Source of the DNA: an uncultured Hyphomicrobiales bacterium
GTDB taxonomy: Bacteria; Pseudomonadota; Alphaproteobacteria; Rhizobiales; CAJQND01
DNA: 22,416 bases
Assembly: GCA_905479595.1 (NCBI GenBank)
Contig: CAJQND010000108.1
Span: forward strand, 1 to 22,416
Direction: 5' to 3'
Part shown: one piece after another, positions 1 to 7,720 of the stretch
Layout: every line of letters begins with the position of its first letter
How positions within the stretch are numbered: the first letter of the stretch is position 1
Made by a program: the position numbers and the translations under genes
The notes under the pieces: model-generated
What the model saw: only the letters and a program-made list of their open reading frames with translations
What the model was told of the DNA's origin: nothing
The model's database searches: none

Positions 1-614
1 AGCCAGTTATTCCTTTTGAACTGAACGCGGATATGACCCTTGTCACCCGGACCATCATTCCGGTTGCCTGGCAGAATGACACTGCAGGCAATTCAGGTAA
101 GCAATTCGGCCTGGGCGATACTTTGCAGAGTTTCTTTTTAGTACCAACGACTTCGAACACATCTCTTGGAGCATTAACCTGGGGTGTTGGTCCTGCGGTT
201 TCATGGCCAACGAGCACTGATTGACTGCTTGGCACCGGCACCTTGGCGCTAGGCCCTACCGGGGTCGCCTTGCTGCAAAAAAACGGATGGACCGTAGGAG
301 CGCTAGTCAACCATCAATGGGGCGTGGCGCGAACCCGCGATGACACGCCTGATGTGAACAATACATTTGTTCAGCCGTTTATTTCCTTTGCGACCCCTGA
401 TGCGTGGACATACTCCTTGAACACCGAAAGTTCCTATAACTGGACTGCAAAGGATTTTTCGATCCCGATTAATTTCACGATTGCAAAGCTCACCACTTTC
501 GGTGAACAAAAAGTTCAGTTTCAATGGGGGCTGCGTTACTGGGCCGATCCGGCCGAAAACGGACCCGATGGTATAGGCGCGCGTTTTGCCGTTACTTTTC
601 TTTTTCCAGAGTGA
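1..614 (+). pseudogene. Outer-membrane MetA-pathway/transporter-like protein, 5' partial, broken by in-frame stop
   Basis: The frame is open from base 3 and reads on to a TGA at 612-614. It is interrupted once, by a TGA at 222-224, after a segment ending WPTSTD. The reading frame resumes at once with LLGTGTLALGPT and stays in the same register, so a single codon is the only defect. The protein resembles the beta-barrel family often annotated as phenol-degradation MetA-pathway or 'transporter' proteins. Shared features seen here are an ITRTIIP-like strand (TLVTRTIIPVAW), a GVGPAV(S)xPTxTD segment, an N-H-x-W motif (LVNHQWGV), a middle segment with VQPFISF, and a final strand ending in FPE. The true start lies left of the window. 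The gene would have served at the outer membrane; its substrate is unknown. It may be a recent pseudogene or a sequencing error. The lipase gene follows after 27 bases on the same strand. Confidence 0.7.
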
Positions 615-641
615 AGTTTATAATCTGAACGGAGATGTTTG

Positions 642-1607
642 ATGTCAGAGCAATGTCTAAAGGCTAAACAGAAAACTCGCGCCACCCTGTCGTGGATAGT
701 TTTGGTTTTGGCTGGCATTTCGCTGCTGTTGGCTCCGTCCCGGGTAAACACATTGGCGGCATCAGAAAGCGTCAATTTTGCAACGCTCTATCATTATGCC
801 CAACGTGCAAATGATGCCTATGCAAGCGCTTCAACGATCAAAAAACGCCTACCGGATGTGACGCGTGTGGCAACACCCGGCAGAACTGACGTGCTCTATT
901 TTCTTGAAACCAATGACAAGCATAAAACCCAGACCGTTTCAATCCGCGGCACGATAGATAAGAAAAACTGGGCGCTTGATGAAGACACAAAAGGCGTTGC
1001 AGACAAAAAGGTGGGAATACTTGTTCATGCCGGCTTTGAAAAAGCGACAAACGCGATCTATGCGGACCTTAAATCACATCTGAAGCCCGGGTATAGAATT
1101 TATATTACCGGGCATTCTCTTGGCGGCGCTGTGGCGGCGCTGCTTATGGTTTATCTGCATGTAGATGGACACAAAATTGCCCGCGTGGTGACATTCGGTC
1201 AGCCAAAATTTACCGATCAACGCGGTGTTGCAAAATATGCAAACCTGCCATTAACCCGTGTCGTCAACCAGAATGATATTGTAGCGATGATGCCGGATTC
1301 CACGCAGAATGGCGGCGCTACATTTGCGCATATTGGGGCTGAGATAAACATTCTCACAGGCCCGTATTACGCGGTGCTGAATGCGCGCGAAGCCAATAGA
1401 AAATCCATTGACCAACTCGGCCATGACCTGTTTTTATCAAGTGTTCCAGACCACAAGATGAAATGGTATCTGAAGGACTTGCGCGACAAACTCAAAACGT
1501 CAAAACGTGTTAAATATGCTGATCGCGAAAGCTATGTCGTCAGGCATAAACTGGGAACACCTACCGAACCGGCGAAAGCAAAAATGAATTTTAACAACAG
1601 CAACTAG
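642..1607 (+). CDS. Secreted class 3 lipase (alpha/beta hydrolase)
   Basis: This 321-residue protein is of the lipase class 3 family, serine hydrolases that cleave acylglycerols or other esters. An N-terminal hydrophobic stretch (about residues 17-32) after basic residues suggests export or a membrane anchor. The nucleophile elbow GHSLGGAVAA puts the catalytic serine at about S159. D212 in NQNDIVAMMPD and H271 in PDHKMKWY fit the Asp and His of the triad, and SIRGT near residue 98 fits the oxyanion-hole strand. I chose ATG 642 over TTG 639 because GGAG at 631-634 lies 7 bases ahead of it. The gene may be co-transcribed with the broken barrel gene 27 bases upstream. Its stop shares the palindrome CTAG (1604-1607) with the stop of the convergent TetR gene. 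The family is clear; the substrate cannot be read from sequence. Confidence 0.85.
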   Translation: MSEQCLKAKQKTRATLSWIVLVLAGISLLLAPSRVNTLAASESVNFATLYHYAQRANDAYASASTIKKRLPDVTRVATPGRTDVLYFLETNDKHKTQTVSIRGTIDKKNWALDEDTKGVADKKVGILVHAGFEKATNAIYADLKSHLKPGYRIYITGHSLGGAVAALLMVYLHVDGHKIARVVTFGQPKFTDQRGVAKYANLPLTRVVNQNDIVAMMPDSTQNGGATFAHIGAEINILTGPYYAVLNAREANRKSIDQLGHDLFLSSVPDHKMKWYLKDLRDKLKTSKRVKYADRESYVVRHKLGTPTEPAKAKMNFNNSN

Positions 1608-2227
1608 CGCGTTTCTGGCCTTCGCAGACCATCAACGAATAACTGAATATAGTGTTCAGCAATATCACGGTGCGGCACCTGCCGTTCAGAAGTGTTCCAG
1701 TGGGGAATCCAGTTGAACGCCCCAAAGATCGCTGCGGTTGTGAGTTTGGGATCGCCCGGCACAATCTTTCCGTCATCAATACCTTCGGCGATAAGATCGC
1801 GTAAAACCTTGTCGAGGGAGCGCTGGCCTTCACGCAATACACTGCGATTTGGTTCCAGCATTGGAATGTTGCGTGATAATATCAGGCAGGCACCAAGATC
1901 ATCAGACATTAAATCTGCATAGCCGCGCAAGAATATGCCGATGCGTTCCAGCACGGGTAGTTTCTTGTCGGCACAGCGGACGAGAATATCGCTGAAGAAC
2001 TCGATGCCGAGTTGGTTGCACTGAAACAAAATCTCTTCTTTGCTCTTTACGTAATAGTAGAGCGTGCGCTTTGAAACGTTCAGTTCGCCGGCGATATCAT
2101 CAAGGGTTGTGCGGTCAAAACCATGTTTGTTGAAAAGGCGCGCGCCTGTGGTCAGAACCGCCAGTCGCTTTTGGCGTCGCTGCTCATCGCGGCTGGTGAC
2201 CGTATTGTTCCATCCATTTTGCTGCAT
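1604..2227 (-). CDS. TetR/AcrR family transcriptional regulator
   Basis: This 207-residue protein is a typical TetR-type repressor. The N-terminal helix-turn-helix is at about residues 22-60 (TTLDDIAGELNVSKRTLYYYVKS region), with the family's usual LFNKHGF-x-RTTLDDIA pattern and YYYVKSKEEIL following. The C-terminal ligand/dimer domain has no recognisable ligand signature. A longer frame runs up to 2329, but ATG 2227 has a strong AAGGGGAGAG ribosome site directly before it, and the conserved domain begins soon after. The gene is divergent from the thiolase/SDR unit across 194 bases that hold overlapping promoter-like sequences, so it probably represses itself and that unit, perhaps in answer to an acyl-CoA or lipid ligand. 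That role is inference from position. Confidence 0.88.
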   Translation of the reverse strand: MQQNGWNNTVTSRDEQRRQKRLAVLTTGARLFNKHGFDRTTLDDIAGELNVSKRTLYYYVKSKEEILFQCNQLGIEFFSDILVRCADKKLPVLERIGIFLRGYADLMSDDLGACLILSRNIPMLEPNRSVLREGQRSLDKVLRDLIAEGIDDGKIVPGDPKLTTAAIFGAFNWIPHWNTSERQVPHRDIAEHYIQLFVDGLRRPETR

Positions 2228-2304
2228 GGCTCTCCCCTTGCAATTGCTAATACCACGTCCGGCAAGGCGCGTAAAATTGCCAGGAGACAGCGGTAGTTCA
2301 ATGT

Positions 2305-2333
2305 ATAATACGGCAAATTTATTTGACATGTAA
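2305..2333 (-). promoter_or_regulatory. Candidate promoter of the TetR gene
   Basis: On the minus strand, TTACAT (plus 2328-2333) and TATTAT (plus 2305-2310) are separated by exactly 17 bases. This would start transcription about 70 bases ahead of the TetR start at 2227. The -35 element overlaps the -35 of the opposing thiolase promoter. The evidence is sequence match only. Confidence 0.45.
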
Positions 2334-2349
2334 CCATATAGTGTAATAT
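2323..2349 (+). promoter_or_regulatory. Candidate promoter of the thiolase/SDR unit
   Basis: TTGACA at 2323-2328 is a perfect -35. TAATAT at 2344-2349 is a good -10, but the spacer is short (15 bases), which often marks a promoter needing an activator or one easily repressed. The start of transcription would be near 2356, about 65 bases before the GTG start of the thiolase gene. Confidence 0.45.
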
Positions 2350-2354
2350 GTAAC
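2328..2354 (+). repeat. Direct repeat ATGTAAC, 20-base period, candidate operator
   Basis: ATGTAAC occurs at 2328-2334 and again at 2348-2354, exactly 20 bases apart, close to two helical turns. The first copy forms the -35 of the TetR promoter and overlaps the -35 of the thiolase promoter; the second overlaps the end of the thiolase -10. The core ACATGT (2326-2331) is itself palindromic. The position suits an operator for the adjacent TetR protein, though TetR sites are usually inverted repeats. Confidence 0.35.
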
Positions 2355-2421
2355 TGATTAGGGGAAAACTTCGGTGTTAGAGTGCCGGGATGTTGAATTC
2401 GAACGGAAATAGGAGCGTGGT

Positions 2422-3606
2422 GTGGGAAACAAAGTGATTGTGGCTGGTGTCGGAATGACCCGGTTTGTCAAACCCGGCGACAACCTGCCCTATACAGAAT
2501 TGGGCGCAGACGCCATTCGCATGGCACTTGCAGATGCTGATATCCACTATGATGCGATCCAGCAGGCCTATGCCGGATATGTTTATGGTGACAGCACTTG
2601 CGGCCAAGGCGTGCTGTATCATGTTGGTATGACCGGCATTCCGGTGGTGAACGTCAACAATAACTGCTCCACCGGGTCTACTGCGCTTTATCTCGCCCGC
2701 CAGGCAATTGAACATGGCATCGCCGATTGCGTGCTTGCAGTTGGATTTGAGCAGATGAAACCGGGCGCTTTGGGAAATGTTTATGAAGATCGCCCCAGCC
2801 CGCTCGATGCATTCGATGCTAAATGCGATGAAATTGTCGGCCAGGCGGAAATTCCCCTGGCACTGCGCTATTTTGGTGGCGCGGGGCTAAGCCACATGGA
2901 AAAATACGGAACCACAATCGAAGATTTCGCCCGCATTCGGGCGAAAGCCAGCCACCATGCCAAGGCTAACCCACTTGCCTTGTTCCGTACTGAGTTGAGC
3001 GCGCAAGATGTGCTTAGTTCGCCGGTTATTTGGCCTGGCGTGATGACACGGCTAATGGCTTGCCCGCCTACATGCGGCGGTGCAGCGGCAGTGCTGGTAT
3101 CAGAAGCTTATGCCAAAAAGCACGGGCTGAAGAGGGACGTTGTCATTGCCGGTCAGGCGATGACTACCGACAAGCCAGACACATTTAACACAGACGATAT
3201 GATGCAGCTTGTCGGCTATAGCATGACAGCAGATGCGGCCAGCCAGGTCTATGAACAAACCGGCGTTGGGCCAGACGAGATCGGTGTTGTGGAATTGCAT
3301 GACTGCTTTGCCCATAACGAGCTGATCACCTATGAGGGCTTGGGTCTTTGCCCGCAGGGTGGTGCGCAGAAATTCATTGCTGATGAAGACAACACTTATG
3401 GCGGCAAAGTTGTGACTAATCCTTCCGGCGGTTTGTTGTCTAAGGGCCATCCGCTCGGCGCAACGGGGCTCGCTCAGTGTTACGAGTTGACCAACCAGTT
3501 ACGCGGCACCTCAAAAGACCGCCAGGTTGAAGGTGCCCGAACCGCATTACAGCATAATCTCGGCCTCGGTGGTGCCTGCGTGGTGACCATGTATCAGGCG
3601 GTTTAA
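2422..3606 (+). CDS. Thiolase / SCP-x-like lipid-transfer acetyl-CoA acyltransferase
   Basis: This 394-residue protein matches the SCP-x/nonspecific lipid-transfer branch of thiolases, which cleave 3-ketoacyl-CoA with CoA. The N-terminal strand VIVAGVGMTRF begins the fold. The nucleophile cysteine is C82 in NNNCSTGST. The catalytic histidines fit H293 in ELHDCFAHNE and H343 in SKGHPLGATG, and the C-terminal GGACVVTM carries C386. No SCP2 sterol-carrier domain is fused. The start is GTG, supported by AGGAG at 2411-2415, six bases ahead. The SDR gene follows after 45 bases, giving a dehydrogenase plus thiolase pair as used at the end of beta-oxidation of fatty, branched or steroid side-chain acyl-CoAs. 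The divergent TetR gene is the likely regulator. The family assignment is firm; the acyl substrate is unknown. Confidence 0.88.
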   Translation: MGNKVIVAGVGMTRFVKPGDNLPYTELGADAIRMALADADIHYDAIQQAYAGYVYGDSTCGQGVLYHVGMTGIPVVNVNNNCSTGSTALYLARQAIEHGIADCVLAVGFEQMKPGALGNVYEDRPSPLDAFDAKCDEIVGQAEIPLALRYFGGAGLSHMEKYGTTIEDFARIRAKASHHAKANPLALFRTELSAQDVLSSPVIWPGVMTRLMACPPTCGGAAAVLVSEAYAKKHGLKRDVVIAGQAMTTDKPDTFNTDDMMQLVGYSMTADAASQVYEQTGVGPDEIGVVELHDCFAHNELITYEGLGLCPQGGAQKFIADEDNTYGGKVVTNPSGGLLSKGHPLGATGLAQCYELTNQLRGTSKDRQVEGARTALQHNLGLGGACVVTMYQAV

Positions 3607-3651
3607 AGCGCAAATATCAATCTTATTTTCGAAGACATAAGGACTAAAAAA

Positions 3652-4476
3652 TTGGGAAAATTACAGGGAAAGACAGCCTATATCACAGGGTCTGGCCGTG
3701 GCATTGGCCGCGCGGTTGCATTGAAACTGGCAAGCGAGGGGGCAAACATTGTCATCAATGACCTGGACCAGGAACCAGCAGAAGAAGTGGTAAGTCTGAT
3801 CAAAAGCAATGGCGGTGACGCAGTTGCTGTGGTTGGCTCTGTGACCGAAGAAGGATTTGCGGCACGATTTATCAATACAGGTGTTGAAACCTTTGGAGGC
3901 ATTGACATCATCGTCAACAACGCGGGCTACACCTGGGACGCGATGATCGGCAAGATGAGCGATGAACAGTTTGATACAATGATGAACGTGCATGTGAAAG
4001 CACCGTTTCAGATTTTGCGTGCAGCTAGCGAATTTATCCGTATCGAGTCCAAAAAAGAAGCGGAAGCCGGTAAGGAAATCTTCCGTAAGGTGGTCAATAT
4101 TTCTTCGGTTGCCGGGACGGGTGGCAATGCTGGCCAGGCGAATTATTCCTCTGCAAAATCGGGTATCATCGGGCTCACCAAGGCGCTCTCCAAGGAATGG
4201 GGCCGCAACAAAGTCAACGTGAACTGTGTCGCCTTTGGTCTCATCGCAACCCGATTGACCGAAGCGACAGATGATAAAAAGACCATTTCGGTGGAAGGCA
4301 ATGAAGTTGCTGTTGGTATTCCGACAAAGGTAATTTCTGGCTTCAAGGCAATGATCCCAATTGGCCGCCCGGGAACGGTTGAAGAAGCCGCCAACGGGGT
4401 TTATCTCTTTTGTATCCCGGAATCGAACTACATTTCGGGCCAGGTGCTGATCGTTGGCGGCGGGTTATCAATTTAA
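3652..4476 (+). CDS. SDR-family dehydrogenase, probably 3-hydroxyacyl-CoA dehydrogenase or 3-oxoacyl reductase
   Basis: This 274-residue short-chain dehydrogenase has the nucleotide motif TGSGRGIG (residues 12-19), NNAG (89-92), a helix asparagine N112, and the catalytic S152, Y165 and K169 (YSSAK). D37 in INDLDQ suggests NAD preference over NADP, which is an inference. It is longer than FabG (about 245 residues). The extra length lies in a charged stretch before the serine strand (about 125-145) and in the substrate loop near 205-230, similar to the dehydrogenase parts of multifunctional beta-oxidation proteins. The start is TTG with AAGGA eight bases ahead; no nearby ATG fits the fold start. 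Together with the thiolase upstream it would oxidise a 3-hydroxyacyl-CoA to the 3-ketoacyl-CoA for cleavage. A FabG-like biosynthetic role is the alternative. Confidence 0.85.
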   Translation: MGKLQGKTAYITGSGRGIGRAVALKLASEGANIVINDLDQEPAEEVVSLIKSNGGDAVAVVGSVTEEGFAARFINTGVETFGGIDIIVNNAGYTWDAMIGKMSDEQFDTMMNVHVKAPFQILRAASEFIRIESKKEAEAGKEIFRKVVNISSVAGTGGNAGQANYSSAKSGIIGLTKALSKEWGRNKVNVNCVAFGLIATRLTEATDDKKTISVEGNEVAVGIPTKVISGFKAMIPIGRPGTVEEAANGVYLFCIPESNYISGQVLIVGGGLSI

Positions 4477-4741
4477 GCTTTAGCCCTTGGGAGAAGTATA
4501 TCGGACACACTGTTACCCAGGCAGATATTTAAGTTACAAGAAAAGTAAATCCCAGAGCAAGTTCCTTGCGTGTCTAAACCATATCATAAAATGGTGGTTG
4601 TAGTAGGCTCACCAATAAAGTATTCGAATAGTAATAAAAACACATGCGGTGAGATTTCTGGGGAAACCTGGTTGCGGCGCGTGAAGGACATCTGGGAAGC
4701 GATCTACATTGCGGTTTTTCTCGAAGCCAAGTGTGTGCGGT
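4477..4741. other. Intergenic region between the SDR gene and the secreted barrel gene
   Basis: This holds 265 bases without a supported gene. The only ORF on the plus strand (4570-4821) has no family likeness and runs into the signal peptide of the next gene. A ten-base palindrome, TATTCGAATA, lies at 4621-4630 and may be an operator. A weak CCC-TT-GGG hairpin just after the SDR stop has no T-run, so I do not call a terminator. The promoter of the next gene is presumably here, but no convincing -35/-10 pair was found. Confidence 0.4.
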
Positions 4742-5419
4742 ATGCGTATGTGCGTCATTCTTTTGACGGCTCTGTGCGCCCTTTTGTCTGCAATTTCTGC
4801 TGGTTCGGCTCGCGCCGATGATGAATTCCTGGACTGGAAGTGGGACAGCTTCGATCAGGCGTGCGATAGCGACTGTTTTGCGGCTATTTATGGCGGGCCG
4901 TTTGTTGAGACCAGCATGTCCAGCATTTTGGCACTTGATGGCTATACTGCACCCTGGAACGTTGAAACGGGAAGTGGTGGCCTTATCGCGGGAACGATTG
5001 GCCGCCGGGTGGCGACTCTTTGGGGCGTCATAGATGTGGAACCAGAAATCGGCATCGCCAAGCGTTTCGGCAACATGGACCAAACAGAAATTTGGGCGGC
5101 GATCTTCTTCCGTTGGACCAAGTTTCCATGGAACGATGTGATTTACACCACTGTTGCGGCATCAACTGGCTTGAACTATGCCTTCGGCCTGTCGGATATT
5201 GAGCGCAAGCGTGCCAACAACAACAATGAGGGCTCGCGTTTACTCCATTTCTTCTCTCCGGAAATCACTTTCGCGATGCCTGAAAACAAGGACCTTGAGG
5301 TGCTGTTTCGTTTTCACCACCGTTCAGGCGGCAAGGAAGTGTTTTGCGGTACCGGTGTGTTCAATTGCGCAAGTGGCGGCGCGCACTATGCCACGGTCGG
5401 GTTGCGTTACCGGTTCTAG
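4742..5419 (+). CDS. Secreted outer-membrane beta-barrel-like protein, weakly PagL/acyloxyacyl-hydrolase-like
   Basis: This is a 225-residue protein with a clear signal peptide (MRMCVILL... to SARA, cleavage near residue 25) and a C-terminal aromatic strand, VGLRYRF, typical of outer-membrane barrels. Alternating strands such as VEPEIGIAKRF and LEVLFRFHHRS support a barrel. The HHRSGG segment (192-197) recalls the His-x-Ser of PagL lipid A deacylases, but no Glu sits 12 residues after the Ser as in PagL, so activity is doubtful. The mature part has four cysteines in two close pairs, C41/C45 and C202/C209, which may form disulfides. ATG 4742 gives the best signal peptide; TTG 4709, with GGGAAG ahead, is the alternative. 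The stop shares CTAG with the convergent SulP gene. Function is not known. Confidence 0.6.
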   Translation: MRMCVILLTALCALLSAISAGSARADDEFLDWKWDSFDQACDSDCFAAIYGGPFVETSMSSILALDGYTAPWNVETGSGGLIAGTIGRRVATLWGVIDVEPEIGIAKRFGNMDQTEIWAAIFFRWTKFPWNDVIYTTVAASTGLNYAFGLSDIERKRANNNNEGSRLLHFFSPEITFAMPENKDLEVLFRFHHRSGGKEVFCGTGVFNCASGGAHYATVGLRYRF

Positions 5420-7098
5420 TCTTTTGTAAACACCAGATTTCCGGCCAGTTTCATTGCTTCGAGGCGGGATTGCACGATATGTTCTTGTGGAATTTTGCTT
5501 AAAACCCCGAGCGATCTAAGCGTTTTTTCAGCCGACCCGGAAAGACCTGCAACAAAACACCCCTTTGTATCCTCTGTTGCTGTTTGCAGCAGTTCATCGA
5601 TCGCCAATGCGGCGCTGGTATCTATGTGTGCGGCACTTGTAAAATCATAAATGATGGCATCATGGCCTGATGCTGCTGCCCCGGCGCGCTGCACCAATTC
5701 ACGGGCAGAGGCATAGGAAAAACGGCCCCGCAGACAAATAATGCTTACCCTGCCATCGAGCTTTTTCAGCTCGTGGCGTTCAACCTTGTTCAGTTCGTTC
5801 CTGACGCCATCATCTCCAGGCAGTGCCAATGCGGTAACGCCTTTGAGTTCCTCTTCTTCCATCCAGCGCGCGGTGGCGAAACCGGCGAGAACCAGACCAA
5901 TGGTGACCGCCGTGATCAGATCAACGAATATCGTCAGGCCCAGGGTAACGAACATAACAATGACTTTGTCGCGCGGTGCCCGGCGGACGTGTCTGAGATA
6001 ACCCCAATCGATAATATCCCACCCAACCTTCATCAAAATGCCGGCCAGAACCGCATGCGGAATATTCTCGGCCAGTGGAGCGAGACCCAACACCAGGGCG
6101 AGTAATATAAGGGCATGTAATGCGCCGGAGATTGAGGAATGCCCGCCTGCGCGCACATTGACCACGGTGCGCATTGTTGCGCCTGCACCCGGCAATCCGC
6201 CGATTAGCCCGGCAACCATGTTGCCGATGCCCTGTCCTATCAATTCGCGGTTTGAATTGTGTCTCGTATGGGTAATGGAATCGGCAACCAGCGACGTCAA
6301 CAAGCTGTCGATTGATCCGAGCAGGGCCAGGATGATGGCAGGTTGCACAATTGAAGGCAGGTTTGCCAAGCTGAAGCTGGGAAGCAGCAAATCTGGCAAT
6401 CCGGTTGGAATTGCACCGATCACGGGAATTCCACGAAAGAGGAAATAGGCTAAGAACGTTCCGATTAAAAGAGCAGCTAATGGCGGCGGGAGCAGGGAGC
6501 GAAAACGTTTTGGCCAAAAGATCATCACCGCAAGTGTGACACAGGCAACAAGTGCGGCTTGTAGGTTGATTTGAGACACCAGCCCGGGCCAGGCTTGAAT
6601 TGCCCCGAGCGGGCCACCTGTGACGCCGGACAACCCAAAAAACGGCAAGGATTGAATGATAATGATTATCGCGCCAATGCCTGACATAAAGCCCGAAACC
6701 ACTGAAGTTGGCGTATAAGATACAAATCGACCAACCTTCAAAACACCGAAGCAAATTTGCAGTAGCCCGCCGAGGAACACGATCGCAAAGGCTTCAGGAA
6801 GGTTGTTCGAATGGTCAGCGACAATCGCTGCCATCACCACGGTCATGGGGCCGGTTGGACCTGAAACCTGAGAAGATGTGCCGCCAAAAACGGCTGCAAA
6901 GAAACCCACCGCAATCGCACCGTATAATCCGGCAATAGCCCCGACGCCTGAGGTAACGCCAAATGCCAACGCAAGTGGCAATGCGATCACAGCGGTAGTG
7001 ATGCCGCCGTAAATGTCACCGCGCACATTTTTCAGATCAGGTTTCACATTTAAGGCCTCTGATGGTTCAGATGATTTCGCACCGGGTATTGCGCCCAT
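5416..7098 (-). CDS. SulP family anion permease with STAS domain
   Basis: This 560-residue inner-membrane transporter is of the SulP/SLC26 family, which move sulfate, bicarbonate or other anions by symport or exchange. The membrane part begins near residue 26 (VRGDIYGGITTAVIALPLAL) and carries the family's GLYGAI and SGPTGPMTVV signatures (about 57-87). It is followed by several hydrophobic segments up to about residue 425. The C-terminal STAS domain (about 450-550) has the conserved HIDTSAALAIDELL loop with D493-T494-S495. No clear ribosome site precedes ATG 7098. It is the last gene of a leftward group with TauE, the Alph_Pro_TM protein and a stress protein, which favours a sulfur oxyanion substrate. 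Bicarbonate transport cannot be excluded. Confidence 0.88.
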   Translation of the reverse strand: MGAIPGAKSSEPSEALNVKPDLKNVRGDIYGGITTAVIALPLALAFGVTSGVGAIAGLYGAIAVGFFAAVFGGTSSQVSGPTGPMTVVMAAIVADHSNNLPEAFAIVFLGGLLQICFGVLKVGRFVSYTPTSVVSGFMSGIGAIIIIIQSLPFFGLSGVTGGPLGAIQAWPGLVSQINLQAALVACVTLAVMIFWPKRFRSLLPPPLAALLIGTFLAYFLFRGIPVIGAIPTGLPDLLLPSFSLANLPSIVQPAIILALLGSIDSLLTSLVADSITHTRHNSNRELIGQGIGNMVAGLIGGLPGAGATMRTVVNVRAGGHSSISGALHALILLALVLGLAPLAENIPHAVLAGILMKVGWDIIDWGYLRHVRRAPRDKVIVMFVTLGLTIFVDLITAVTIGLVLAGFATARWMEEEELKGVTALALPGDDGVRNELNKVERHELKKLDGRVSIICLRGRFSYASARELVQRAGAAASGHDAIIYDFTSAAHIDTSAALAIDELLQTATEDTKGCFVAGLSGSAEKTLRSLGVLSKIPQEHIVQSRLEAMKLAGNLVFTKD

Positions 7099-7121
7099 TG
7101 TGGGCCAAGTATGCGATTGCC

Positions 7122-7140
7122 CGAATTATCCTGCAATTCG
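7122..7140. promoter_or_regulatory. Dyad CGAATT-N7-AATTCG ahead of the SulP gene
   Basis: Perfect six-base arms at 7122-7127 and 7135-7140 flank a seven-base centre, in the 81-base gap between the stress-protein stop and the SulP start. On the minus strand an AT-rich -10-like ATTATA lies just upstream of the dyad. It could be an operator giving SulP its own control, or an RNA hairpin in the leader; SulP also lacks a clear ribosome site. Confidence 0.35.
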
Positions 7141-7179
7141 TATAATGACTTAGATTGAAATGTTTGATTTTCGAGCTTC

Positions 7180-7686
7180 TTAAGCAAGAGCCTTGATTTC
7201 ATCGAAATCCAGGGTGCCTGGCACAATTACAATGGGCACCGGAAAAGTGCCAGATTCTTTGCCAGCCAACCATGAAATCAGTTTGCCCGGACCCTCTGAC
7301 GATGTGGATGCCCCAAGTACAAGAAACGAAATGTCCTGATCATCGTGGATTGCGGTGGTGATCTCGGCGGATGGCTCTCCGTGGCCGATGATTTCGTGCG
7401 TATTAAGGTCTTCAAATCCCCAGGCCTTGAGTTTTCTTTGGTAGAGCCTGAACACTGCGGCGGCTTTTTGCTCGCCTTCCTCGCGATGGATTTCCTCAAC
7501 CCGCAGCCAGTGCTGAAAATCTTCCGATTCCACAATAAACAACATCGCCAGATCGCTATTAGTGTTGGTTGCGCGGCAGGCTGAGAAATAAACAGCGGAG
7601 CTGCATTCAGCAGATTCATCAACAACCACAAGGAATTTCCGCCTGTGGCCTTCCTCGTGAAGGGTGCGAATTTTTCTGCCAGACAT
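7180..7686 (-). CDS. Universal stress protein (UspA family)
   Basis: This 168-residue cytoplasmic protein has a single Usp domain. The first strand, KFLVVVDES (about 17-25), is followed by a helix with SSAVYFSACRA, then LAMLFIVES. Near the C-terminus, FLVLGAST begins a degenerate nucleotide-binding loop (G-A-S-T, then a helix GPGKLISWLAGKES), followed by PVPIVIVPG, the usual last strand. The classical G-2X-G-9X-G spacing is not kept exactly, so ATP binding is uncertain. A longer frame to 7836 overlaps the upstream gene; ATG 7684-7686 follows AAGAGA by about seven bases and starts just ahead of the domain. It lies 34 bases after the Alph_Pro_TM gene in an apparent operon. USP genes often accompany transporters of the SulP type as regulators, which I infer here. 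Confidence 0.82.
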   Translation of the reverse strand: MSGRKIRTLHEEGHRRKFLVVVDESAECSSAVYFSACRATNTNSDLAMLFIVESEDFQHWLRVEEIHREEGEQKAAAVFRLYQRKLKAWGFEDLNTHEIIGHGEPSAEITTAIHDDQDISFLVLGASTSSEGPGKLISWLAGKESGTFPVPIVIVPGTLDFDEIKALA

Positions 7687-7720
7687 GGGTGTATCTCTTT
7701 TCAAAATTGCGTTGATTTTT

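Noticed and set aside
222..224. TGA as a recoded (Sec or Trp) codon
   Set aside because: Other genes in the window end in TGA and use TGG for Trp, and no hairpin or selenoprotein family likeness is seen.
4479..4495. Possible terminator after the SDR gene (CCC-TT-GGG)
   Set aside because: Three-pair stem with no T-run.
4570..4821. 83-residue ORF on the plus strand
   Set aside because: No family likeness, many unusual residues, and it overlaps the signal-peptide region of the better supported gene at 4742.
5921..6754. 277-residue ORF on the minus strand inside the SulP gene
   Set aside because: Same strand as SulP in another frame, Cys/His/Arg-rich composition of a shadow frame; SulP is clearly the real gene.
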